From: JBHGXV01 sp041920505
GTDB lineage: Bacteria; Bacillota; Bacilli; Brevibacillales; Brevibacillaceae
DNA: 9,101 nucleotides
Direction: 5' to 3'
Assembly: GCA_041920505.1 (NCBI GenBank)
Contig: JBHGXV010000035.1
Coordinates: forward strand, 1-9,101
Numbering within the stretch: the stretch's first letter is position 1; every line of letters starts with the position of its first letter. Made by a program: the position numbers and the translations under genes. The notes beneath the pieces are model-generated. The model was not told where the DNA came from, searched no databases, and saw nothing but the letters and a program-made list of their open reading frames with translations. Below are positions 1-5,383 of the stretch, in pieces.

Positions 1-9
1 GCAGTCGGC

Positions 10-771
10 TCACTTCTCCTGAAACAGCGGCTTTCCCGTATCGGCGTCGACGAACCGGATCGTCGTGTACGGGGGCAGTGTGGCGCGCCCGACGAGGATT
101 GGATAGCTGATCACTTGCGGATACATCTTGCCCGGCTGTGGCTTCGTGAGCCTCACGAACACGGTCAGTTCTTCCCAGCCCCGCTTTTGCTCGACGATGG
201 TGAGCCCGTATCCCGGATTGGGCGACGGACCGCGGGCGATCACGTACAGATCCCCGCGCTGATGGATGCCTTTTTCTTTTTTCACCTGTTCGACGAAGTC
301 TTGCTCCGCCTTGCTCAGTGATGCCATCTCCAATGAAGCAAACATTTGCTCCTCCCCCTGTCTTTGGATCATCACCGTTTGTGTGCGGGCGTCCCATCCG
401 ACGCGCAAACCGAACCGTTCCATCAGCCAGCGAAACGGCAGGTACACTTGATCGCCGATCTTGACCGCTCCCGGATCGATTCCCTTCACCTTGCGCCCGT
501 CCTCCACCTCCTTGCCCCCGATGGGAAAGAGCAAGGACTCGTTGCCAACGGCAAACCGGAGGATCCGGTCCACCACTTTTGCCTCTCCGTGCAGGATCGC
601 CGCCGCGTCATCGGCCGCGATCATCGTCCTCTCGCGGACAACAGTGAGCGGATGCTTCAGTGTCGCCGCCTGATCGCCCATTTGCAGGTGAAGCAAAGCG
701 GCCGCGTCCGCCGGGCTTGCAACAATGAGACCGAGCGCGAGCGCGACAGCCAAGATGTGCTTTTGCTTCAT
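10..771 (-). CDS. Secreted protein with copper-amine-oxidase-N-like and PrcB-C-like domains
   Basis: The product is 253 residues long. It begins with a Sec signal peptide: a Lys-rich start, a hydrophobic core to about residue 18, and a likely cut after SPADA near residue 23. Residues about 80-137 look like a copper amine oxidase N-terminal domain, with the pattern VYLPFRWLMERFGLRVGWD followed by QTVMIQ. Despite its name this domain is usually a wall- or surface-associated module without enzyme activity. Residues about 174-235 resemble the C-terminal domain of PrcB, the protease-complex accessory protein (GYGLTI, then VFVRLTKPQPG, then a YPILV strand). An AGGAGGG ribosome binding site lies 8-9 bases before the ATG, which fixes the start. 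The gene follows the XapX-like gene on the same strand after a 59-base gap. I infer an extracytoplasmic accessory or structural role; no catalytic motif is visible. The domain calls are by eye. Confidence 0.85.
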   Translation of the reverse strand: MKQKHILAVALALGLIVASPADAAALLHLQMGDQAATLKHPLTVVRERTMIAADDAAAILHGEAKVVDRILRFAVGNESLLFPIGGKEVEDGRKVKGIDPGAVKIGDQVYLPFRWLMERFGLRVGWDARTQTVMIQRQGEEQMFASLEMASLSKAEQDFVEQVKKEKGIHQRGDLYVIARGPSPNPGYGLTIVEQKRGWEELTVFVRLTKPQPGKMYPQVISYPILVGRATLPPYTTIRFVDADTGKPLFQEK

Positions 772-811
772 CGGTACATCCCTCCTGCCATCTATGACTG
801 TCAGAGGAAAC

Positions 812-821
812 GAAACGTTTC
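812..821. promoter_or_regulatory. Perfect 10-base palindrome, possible operator
   Basis: GAAACGTTTC is a perfect inverted repeat in the 59-base gap ahead of the PrcB-C-domain gene. It sits just downstream of the XapX-like stop codon. A central AACGTT with A/T-rich flanks is typical of LacI-family operators, but no regulator is encoded in the window. I see no clear -35/-10 pair beside it, so an operator role is a guess. Confidence 0.25.
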
Positions 822-830
822 ATCTTTGCC

Positions 831-989
831 TCAGCGGATCAACGACGAGATCAGCACATAGCCAACGTAGACGCCGACGATGCCCATCACTCCGGCCAGG
901 ACAGGCGGGGCGGGCAGAGGCAGTTTCAGCAACGTCACAATGGCTCCAAACACCAAGCCAACGGCAAATGATTTTACGACTTCGACCAT
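831..989 (-). CDS. XapX/DUF1427-like small membrane protein (52 aa)
   Basis: A short frame of 52 codons plus TGA encodes a protein with two hydrophobic segments, residues about 7-22 and 29-50. They are joined by the short turn KLPLPAPPVLAG. The SPAPPV-like turn between two helices is the hallmark of the XapX domain (DUF1427), a small integral membrane family of unknown function. The start is well supported: AAAGGAGA stands seven bases before the ATG. The protein ends in LISSLIR. It lies between the AEC permease and the PrcB-C-domain gene, all on the same strand. Co-transcription with the PrcB-C-domain gene is possible given the short gap. Family membership is recognised from the pattern and was not searched. 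Confidence 0.8.
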   Translation of the reverse strand: MVEVVKSFAVGLVFGAIVTLLKLPLPAPPVLAGVMGIVGVYVGYVLISSLIR

Positions 990-1129
990 CGGGCCGTCTC
1001 CTTTCTATCAGGTGTGGCTTCGTTCTGCCATCTACATGATAGAGGATAGGGTCCCTGAAATCCAGCGGTTTATGCGGAAGGCGGTGTTCGCGGCCCCGTC
1101 CCCTCGCCGTCCGCCCGGTGTCAAGCGCT

Positions 1130-2113
1130 TTAATGCGGGTTCCCCAGGATAAACGTGCCCACCATCAGGACAGCGGGAATGGTCAACAGCGCGATCAGCG
1201 TGGAAAAGACCGTGGTCATCGCGCCCATTTCCTCGTCGGCGGCACAACGCGCAAACAAAATGGACGCCATCGTAATCGTCGGCATCGCCGCCTGCACCAG
1301 AACCACCCGGGAGATGTCTGCGGGCAGGGAGACGACACAGAGCAACAAGGCCGTCACCAAAGGGAACACCAGGAGTTTTATCGTGATCGGCACGCCCAAC
1401 AGCGGCAGCGAAACCGCCTTTTTGTTGCGCAACAGCGTCGGAATCAGCATCCCGATGTAGAGCATCGCCAGGGGGGAGGCGAGATGAGCGAGTGTGCCGG
1501 TCAACTGCTTCACCGCATCGGGCGGTTGCACGCCGAGCCAGGCGATGGCAAGTCCGCCTACGATCGCCGTCATCGGGATGTTGACAAGCGCCCGCAGGCT
1601 GCTGAACGAAAAGTCCCGTCGATCTTGCAGCAGCAATACCCCGACCGTCCAGATGGTAAAATCAAGTCCGGCGTCGAACACGGCGGCCAGCAGCGCCCCT
1701 TTGGCTCCAAACAGCGCGGCGCACAGCGGCAGCCCGATGAATCCGGTGTTGCCCAGTCCGGAGACGATCGCCACCTCCCGCGCCTTTTTCGACGGGAGCC
1801 GGATCAGTTTGGCCCCGCCCCAGCCGAGGGCGATGCCGAGACAATTGACCAGCACGGACACGAGAAAAGTGACAAAAATTTGCGACAATAACGCCTGGTC
1901 GATCGGCGAGCGAAAGATCCCGTCCAGAATGATGAACGGCATGGCCACATTGACGATCAGCGCGATCATCAACCGGCGGGATTCGTCCGTCAGCGGAATG
2001 CGCGTCGCCGTCAAGGCCCCCATGCCGATAATCACGGCCATGATCAGAATCGATGTCAACAAGGGTGCCAGTTCCACTCTCAAATCCTCCGATACGTGTT
2101 TCTTGCCAACCAT
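1130..2113 (-). CDS. AEC-family (auxin efflux carrier/malate permease-like) transporter
   Basis: The product is 327 residues from the chosen start, the usual size for the family. It is an integral membrane protein with about ten hydrophobic helices in two five-helix halves. The family signature GNTGFIGLPL is at residues 121-130, in the helix crossing region. The C-terminal half has the AAMPTITMASILFARC stretch typical of these carriers. Members move organic acids such as malate, or other small anions, by secondary transport; the substrate here cannot be read from the sequence. The frame stays open upstream to 2278. The ATG at 2113 is preferred because AGGTG lies six bases before it and it follows a promoter and leader hairpin. 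The upstream extension is also Arg/Cys-rich and unlike the family. The stop is TAA. Confidence 0.9.
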   Translation of the reverse strand: MVGKKHVSEDLRVELAPLLTSILIMAVIIGMGALTATRIPLTDESRRLMIALIVNVAMPFIILDGIFRSPIDQALLSQIFVTFLVSVLVNCLGIALGWGGAKLIRLPSKKAREVAIVSGLGNTGFIGLPLCAALFGAKGALLAAVFDAGLDFTIWTVGVLLLQDRRDFSFSSLRALVNIPMTAIVGGLAIAWLGVQPPDAVKQLTGTLAHLASPLAMLYIGMLIPTLLRNKKAVSLPLLGVPITIKLLVFPLVTALLLCVVSLPADISRVVLVQAAMPTITMASILFARCAADEEMGAMTTVFSTLIALLTIPAVLMVGTFILGNPH

Positions 2114-2128
2114 CTTTTCACCTAATAA

Positions 2129-2157
2129 GAAAACCGAGGCAAAACACCTCGATTTTC
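2129..2157 (-). terminator. Hairpin between que operon and AEC gene (terminator or leader attenuator)
   Basis: On the minus strand CGAGG, loop TGTTTTG and CCTCG are followed by GTTTTCTTATT, the shape of an intrinsic terminator. Flanking GAAAA and TTTTC can extend the stem past one mismatch, so it can also work on the plus strand. It is the only terminator-like element after the Imm1-like gene and probably ends the que operon. It also lies inside the predicted 5' leader of the AEC gene, about five bases before its ribosome binding site, so it could instead reduce AEC expression. Confidence 0.6.
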
Positions 2158-2167
2158 TCACGCAACC

Positions 2168-2197
2168 AGTATAGCACGCCGCTTGGCGGCCTGTCAT
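2168..2197 (-). promoter_or_regulatory. Extended -10 promoter for the AEC gene
   Basis: On the minus strand the -35 is ATGACA (2197-2192). An 18-base spacer ends in TGC, and the -10 is TATACT (2173-2168), giving an extended -10 of sigma-A type. Transcription should start near 2161, about 48 bases before the AEC start codon. The spacer contains the inverted repeat GCCGC-CAA-GCGGC, which could be an operator site. Confidence 0.55.
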
Positions 2198-2213
2198 GGG
2201 AAAACGCAAAACC

Positions 2214-2627
2214 TCAGTTGGCACTCTCCCCTGTCTCCACCGGAGTCCAGACCATTCCGGCGAGCTCCCTTCGCTCACAGGTGCGCAAAAGGTCGCCGCA
2301 GACCGGAATCACCTGATCAAGCGGGAGGCACCAGTGCCTGGGGAAGGCGATCTCGTTGCCTTCGATCGTCAGGGTGTACATCACCGCCGACGGTTCCCCC
2401 GCCGTCAGCACATAATGCTCCGTCACCGGTTCGTACTCTTTCCACTGGACCAGGACTTGTCCGTTGTCGCCGCCTGCGACGACCAGGTCGAAGTGGTCGC
2501 CGAAGGCCGCGTGCACCAACGTGTGCGTGCTGCCGTTCAACTCCGCGATCGCCCGCAGCACTTCATGCCAGGCGAGGTGCTCTTGCTCCGCGCCAGCGGC
2601 GTCGCTGTACATGCGCCATTCGTTCAT
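2214..2627 (-). CDS. Small protein resembling Imm1-family immunity proteins
   Basis: The product is 137 residues, soluble and acidic, with no signal peptide or membrane segment. The layout matches Imm1-type immunity proteins as I recall them. There is an N-terminal WHEVLRAIAELNG helix (residues about 20-32), then FDLVVAGGDNGQVLVQW (the 'lvvGGg' strand-turn), then a strand pair around YTLTIEGNEIAFP. A helix with LDQVIPVCGDLL follows, and the family-like ending is RRELAGMVW. GGGAGGA stands about five bases before the ATG. The gene follows queF after only 18 bases on the same strand, so it should be co-transcribed and under preQ1 control. No toxin gene is next to it. Imm1 proteins normally neutralise secreted nuclease- or deaminase-type toxins, but that role is inferred from resemblance only. 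It could also be an unrelated queuosine-associated protein. Confidence 0.8.
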   Translation of the reverse strand: MNEWRMYSDAAGAEQEHLAWHEVLRAIAELNGSTHTLVHAAFGDHFDLVVAGGDNGQVLVQWKEYEPVTEHYVLTAGEPSAVMYTLTIEGNEIAFPRHWCLPLDQVIPVCGDLLRTCERRELAGMVWTPVETGESAN

Positions 2628-2645
2628 GGGGTCCTCCCGCCCGGA

Positions 2646-3065
2646 TTATTCCGGTTTTTTGTATTCGACGACAACTTCCGTGCCCAGGCCGCCGCGCGCG
2701 TTCCAGATCGCTTCGATCCGCATGTACAGCGGGTCGCAGCACGCCACCAGGTCGTTGAGGATGCGGTTGGTCGCGTGCTCCTGGTAAATCCCCACGTTGC
2801 GGTACGAGGTGAGGTAATACTTGAGCGACTTCATCTCGATCAGCTTTTCGTTGGGGATGAGGAAAATCTTCAGTTCGGCGAAGTCAGGCAACCCGGACCA
2901 CGGGCAGACCGAGGTGAATTCGCTCGTCGGCATCATGATTTCCGTCCGTTTGCCGACGTATTCGTACGGAATCGTCTCCAGAATGTCGGTCATGATCGCC
3001 GACTCATCGTGGATGTCAAACCGGATGTTGTTGTACTTGCTGTGGTTGTGTTCTACGCGTGCCAT
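2646..3065 (-). CDS. queF: NADPH-dependent 7-cyano-7-deazaguanine reductase (preQ0 to preQ1)
   Basis: QueF reduces the nitrile of preQ0 to the amine of preQ1 with two NADPH, a cytosolic step. The motif FTSVCPWSGLPDF holds the thioimide-forming Cys54 and the proton-donor Asp61. The QueF signature with the NADPH/substrate-binding stretch follows as E77-MKSLKYYLTSYRN and GIYQEHATN (residues 77-100). At 139 residues it belongs to the short single-domain type; the B. subtilis enzyme is about 165 residues. The closing GGLGTEVVVEYKKPE is intact. The ATG at 3065 has AAAGGA about nine bases before it. The gene lies 34 bases after queC and 18 before the Imm1-like gene. It makes the ligand of the leader riboswitch, so the operon should be feedback-controlled. 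Confidence 0.96.
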   Translation of the reverse strand: MARVEHNHSKYNNIRFDIHDESAIMTDILETIPYEYVGKRTEIMMPTSEFTSVCPWSGLPDFAELKIFLIPNEKLIEMKSLKYYLTSYRNVGIYQEHATNRILNDLVACCDPLYMRIEAIWNARGGLGTEVVVEYKKPE

Positions 3066-3099
3066 GCGTTTTCATCCTTTCTTTCCATAGTAAGTAATG

Positions 3100-3810
3100 T
3101 TATGGGGATGTCTTGCCTTGCGGGTGTGGCCACGCGATTTCGACCGCGTACGGAACCGGGTCGGCCGCGCCCGCTTCCTGGAAGCCTTTGATCCGCAGAC
3201 GGCAACTGTCGCAGACCCCGCACGCAAGCTCCCCGCCCTGATAACACGAGGTGGTCAGGTGGTACGGCACGCCAAGCGACAGGCCGAGTCGGATCGTCTC
3301 CGCTTTGCTTAAATGAGAGAGCGGCGCTTCGATGACCAGCCGGTTGCCTTCGCTGCCGGTGCGCGTCGCCAGATTGACCGTCTCCGTCATCGACTGGATA
3401 AACGCCGGACGGCAGTCGGGATAGCCGCTGTAGTCGACCGCGCTCACCCCGATGTAGATGCGGCTCGCGCCGATCACCTCGCCGTACGCCGTCGCCAGCG
3501 ACAAAAAGATCAGATTGCGCGCCGGCACATAGGTGGCCGGAATGCCGTCCGAGACACCGTCTGTCGGCACCGCGATCGACTTGTCGGTCAACGCGCTGCC
3601 GCCGATCTCGGACAAAAAGCCCATCTGCACGATCTTGTGCGCCGGCACCTGATAGTAGGCGGCGATTTTCTTCGCCTGCTCCACCTCGCGCTTGTGCAAC
3701 TGGCCGTAGTCAAACGTAATCGGATACAGTTCGTAACCGGCCGCCTTGGCGATCCCCATGCAGGTCGTGCTGTCGAGACCGCCGCTTAACACCACTACCG
3801 CTTTTTCCAC
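3100..3810 (-). CDS. queC: 7-cyano-7-deazaguanine synthase (CDG to preQ0)
   Basis: QueC uses ATP and ammonia to turn 7-carboxy-7-deazaguanine into preQ0. It is an N-type ATP pyrophosphatase: the PP-loop SGGLDS is at residues 9-14 and FDYGQLHKRE at 33-42. The ligand-binding ATYVPARNL is at 92-100, and GVSAVDYSGYPDCRP at 121-135. The structural zinc ligands are Cys189, Cys197, Cys200 and Cys203 (SCY...ACGVCDSC). At 236 residues it is slightly longer than usual because of a Pro/Ala-rich tail after residue 210. The start codon is GTG at 3810, with AGGGGG eight bases upstream; no better ATG precedes MEKAVVVLSGG. It begins 18 bases after queE ends. Confidence 0.97.
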   Translation of the reverse strand: MEKAVVVLSGGLDSTTCMGIAKAAGYELYPITFDYGQLHKREVEQAKKIAAYYQVPAHKIVQMGFLSEIGGSALTDKSIAVPTDGVSDGIPATYVPARNLIFLSLATAYGEVIGASRIYIGVSAVDYSGYPDCRPAFIQSMTETVNLATRTGSEGNRLVIEAPLSHLSKAETIRLGLSLGVPYHLTTSCYQGGELACGVCDSCRLRIKGFQEAGAADPVPYAVEIAWPHPQGKTSP

Positions 3811-3828
3811 CGTGTGTTCCCCCTTTGC

Positions 3829-4554
3829 CTAGACGCCCCGGGTGTCGGGATGCCAGATGATTTTGTGGATCTGCATGTTGAGCTTCACGTCTTTGCGCCC
3901 GGACTGAAGCAGTTTTTCCACCAGCCGGGCGGGAGGCATCGTCTCCCAGACCGGGCTGAACAGCGCCAACGCCCTCGGCCGGTACTCGTCCAGCACCCGG
4001 CAAGCCTCGGCAAAGTCGGCGTCATCCGCCACGACGAACTTTAGCTCGTCCTGCGGTTCCAACAGCCGCAGGTTCCCGGGCAGCATCCGCTCCGCTTCGC
4101 CGCTCGCCGGCAGTTTCCAGTCCATGATAAAGCGCACGGTCTGCGCCGCACGGCTGTCCCGGCTGCGCAACCGCGCAAACGGCGTGAGGTCGATCGCGCC
4201 ATTGGTCTCGATGTGCACATCGCGCACTTTAGGCACGCTGGCCAGCGCCTCCACCAGCGCAAGCGAGGTCTCCCCGTGCATCAACGGCTCGCCGCCGGTC
4301 AGGCAGACGTAGTGGTTGCCGTACGCCTCCACCTGCCGGACGATCTCGGCCAGGGTGGCGAAAAACGCCGGAGCGTGCGGCGCGTAGCTGTACGTCGTAT
4401 CGCACCAACTGCAACGCAGGTTGCAGTTGTAGACGCGCACAAACGTCGTCGGAAACCCGGCACGCGTCCCTTCTCCCTCCACCGTCTGGAAGATTTCCAC
4501 CATCGGCAGCTTCCAGAACAGCTTTTCCATCAGAGTGGTTCCCCCGGCTGCCAT
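3829..4554 (-). CDS. queE: 7-carboxy-7-deazaguanine synthase (radical SAM)
   Basis: QueE rearranges 6-carboxytetrahydropterin to 7-carboxy-7-deazaguanine with S-adenosylmethionine, a 4Fe-4S cluster and Mg2+. From the chosen start the product is 241 residues. EIFQTVEGEG is at 20-29, the cluster motif CNLRCSWC supplies Cys44, Cys48 and Cys51, and the SAM-binding TGGEPL is at 86-91. ETNG lies in the middle and DELKFVV later. It ends with LNMQIHKIIWHPDTRGV, as is usual for the family. The frame is open upstream to 4611 inside queD, but the ATG at 4554 is one base after the queD stop. It has GGAGGAGG six bases before it, within the last queD codons, pointing to translational coupling. The ATG at 4530 (MEKLFWKLP), with GGGGG about ten bases upstream, is the alternative and would give 233 residues. 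Confidence 0.95.
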   Translation of the reverse strand: MAAGGTTLMEKLFWKLPMVEIFQTVEGEGTRAGFPTTFVRVYNCNLRCSWCDTTYSYAPHAPAFFATLAEIVRQVEAYGNHYVCLTGGEPLMHGETSLALVEALASVPKVRDVHIETNGAIDLTPFARLRSRDSRAAQTVRFIMDWKLPASGEAERMLPGNLRLLEPQDELKFVVADDADFAEACRVLDEYRPRALALFSPVWETMPPARLVEKLLQSGRKDVKLNMQIHKIIWHPDTRGV

Positions 4555-4555
4555 C

Positions 4556-5032
4556 TTACGCCTCCTCCATCCATTCCCGCTTGAGTGTCGCATAACTGGT
4601 CGGCGTCTCATAGAGGATCAACTGTTCCAGCCGGTACCCTTTTGCCTTCAGGCCGGTTTCCTCCAGATGGCGATCCAACTCTTCCCAGATCCAGACGATC
4701 ATGTTTTCCGCCGTCGTGTTCATCGGCGGCAGCGTCTCGTTCAGATAGCGGTGATCCAGCCGGTGTTTCAGCACCGTTTCGTACATCCGCTTGATGTCGC
4801 CAAAGTCGACGCTGATGCCGATCTCGTCCGGCACCCCGCTGATCGTCACCTCCAGGCGGTAGGTGTGTCCGTGCAGACTGACGCACTTGCCCTCGTACTG
4901 ATGCAGATGATGCGCTGCGTCAAATGTAAACACCTTGGTCACCGCCACCCGCCTTCGGTGATAGCGGAGTTCCTCCGGCTGGATGTCCTCGTGCAATCGC
5001 TGAAGTTTGCGGGGAATCTCATACGGTCCCAT
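4556..5032 (-). CDS. queD: 6-carboxy-5,6,7,8-tetrahydropterin synthase
   Basis: QueD converts 7,8-dihydroneopterin triphosphate, from FolE elsewhere in the genome, to 6-carboxytetrahydropterin. The family fold is visible. Zinc ligands come from FDAAHH (His41 or 42) and HGH (His54 and His56). The catalytic Cys50 is in GKCVSLHGH, and the catalytic Asp93-His94 pair is in LDHRYLNE. TTAEN is at 106-110, and YETPTSYATL (Glu142) closes the pterin site. At 158 residues it carries about 30 residues of charged N-terminal extension before VTKVFTFDAAHH. The ATG at 5032 is supported by GGGAGGTG seven bases upstream. It is the first gene of the operon and starts 30 bases after the leader terminator's T-tract. 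Its last codons contain the queE ribosome binding site. Confidence 0.96.
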   Translation of the reverse strand: MGPYEIPRKLQRLHEDIQPEELRYHRRRVAVTKVFTFDAAHHLHQYEGKCVSLHGHTYRLEVTISGVPDEIGISVDFGDIKRMYETVLKHRLDHRYLNETLPPMNTTAENMIVWIWEELDRHLEETGLKAKGYRLEQLILYETPTSYATLKREWMEEA

Positions 5033-5061
5033 CGCCGTTCACCTCCCGTTTTCATCGAACC

Positions 5062-5125
5062 AAAAAAACCACTCTCCCGACCGGACGATCCGTCGCCTTG
5101 ACAGATCGAAACAAGCGGAGAGTGG
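5062..5125 (-). terminator. Riboswitch-controlled intrinsic terminator of the que leader
   Basis: On the minus strand CCACTCTCC (5125-5117) pairs perfectly with GGAGAGTGG (5077-5069), followed at once by seven T residues (5068-5062). An inner stem lies between the arms, CGATCTGTC with GACGGATCG around the loop AAGGC, so the whole is a two-part hairpin. The 5' arm can pair instead with GGAGAGTG at 5184-5177, next to the aptamer. That alternative pairing is the antiterminator. The terminator lies between the aptamer and queD. Confidence 0.9.
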
Positions 5126-5182
5126 TGACTATCCAAAGACGATTCGTATGACAAAGCTACGATTCATTCAGTGAATCACTCT

Positions 5183-5225
5183 CCCCTAGTTTTGTTTAGC
5201 GAGAGGAGGGGGTTCCGAACTCTCG
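5183..5225 (-). promoter_or_regulatory. preQ1-I-like riboswitch aptamer ahead of queD
   Basis: On the minus strand a 6-bp stem forms from CGAGAG (5225-5220) and CTCTCG (5205-5200). Its loop runs TTCGGAAC then CCCCTC. The A-rich tail TAAACAAAACTAGGGG (5198-5183) closely matches the class I preQ1 tail, for example AACAAAACAAGG in the Thermoanaerobacter tengcongensis aptamer. The tail's AGGGG can pair with CCCCT in the loop to close an H-type pseudoknot. Position upstream of queDECF fits the family. The loop between the stem strands is 14 bases, longer than the 10-11 of well-known examples, so the exact ligand-binding C is uncertain. Ligand binding would hold the G-run in the pseudoknot, block the antiterminator and let the terminator form, so preQ1 should switch the operon off. 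Confidence 0.82.
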
Positions 5226-5253
5226 TCGTGTCACGCCCGCGCAACACGTAATC

Positions 5254-5282
5254 ATCATAGCAGAAGCACACCCGCTTTGGAA
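5254..5282 (-). promoter_or_regulatory. que operon promoter
   Basis: On the minus strand TATGAT (5259-5254) is preceded by TGC, an extended -10. A poor -35, TTCCAA (5282-5277), lies 17 bases upstream. Transcription would begin near 5247, about 20 bases before the aptamer's first stem, which suits a short riboswitch leader. It is divergent from the tcyA promoter. Confidence 0.5.
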
Positions 5283-5313
5283 GCATCAGTTTTTGCCGGA
5301 ATCTCGCAAGCCA

Positions 5314-5341
5314 TTGACAAAACAAAAAAACGTGGTAGAGT
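5314..5341 (+). promoter_or_regulatory. tcyABC promoter
   Basis: A perfect -35 TTGACA (5314-5319), a 16-base A-rich spacer and TAGAGT (5336-5341) as -10 form a plausible sigma-A promoter. The start would be about 5348, leaving a leader of about 35 bases before tcyA. No T-box or S-box structure is visible in so short a leader. Confidence 0.5.
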
Positions 5342-5353
5342 TACATTCATGAA

Positions 5354-5371
5354 CAAATCTTATCGGTTTAG
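5354..5371. promoter_or_regulatory. Possible CymR-type operator in the tcyA leader
   Basis: The minus strand reads CTAAACCGATAAGATTTG just downstream of the tcyA -10. It resembles, from memory, the TAA..CC.AT..G..ATT pattern bound by CymR, the cysteine-metabolism repressor that controls cystine uptake in Bacillus and Staphylococcus. Position over the transcription start would suit repression. The motif match is recalled and imperfect. Confidence 0.25.
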
Positions 5372-5383
5372 TGGGGGATTCCT

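Noticed and set aside
990..1129. Intergenic stretch between the AEC and XapX-like genes searched for promoter and terminator
   Set aside because: A TTGACA occurs just after the AEC stop but has no -10 at the right distance, and the GC-rich inverted segments lack a T-tract; nothing there could be supported.
1116..1135. CcpA cre-like site around the AAAGCGCTT palindrome at the AEC stop codon
   Set aside because: Only about 10 of 14 consensus positions match, and it overlaps the end of a coding region with no promoter visible beside it.
2114..2278. Upstream extension of the AEC permease frame
   Set aside because: It runs through the promoter, the leader hairpin and the end of the preceding gene, and is not family-like; the ATG at 2113 has its own ribosome binding site.
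2183..3191. Long plus-strand open frames opposite the que operon
   Set aside because: They are antisense shadows in GC-rich DNA; their translations are Arg/His/Pro-rich and unlike proteins, while the minus strand encodes clear queF and the 137-residue gene with good ribosome binding sites.
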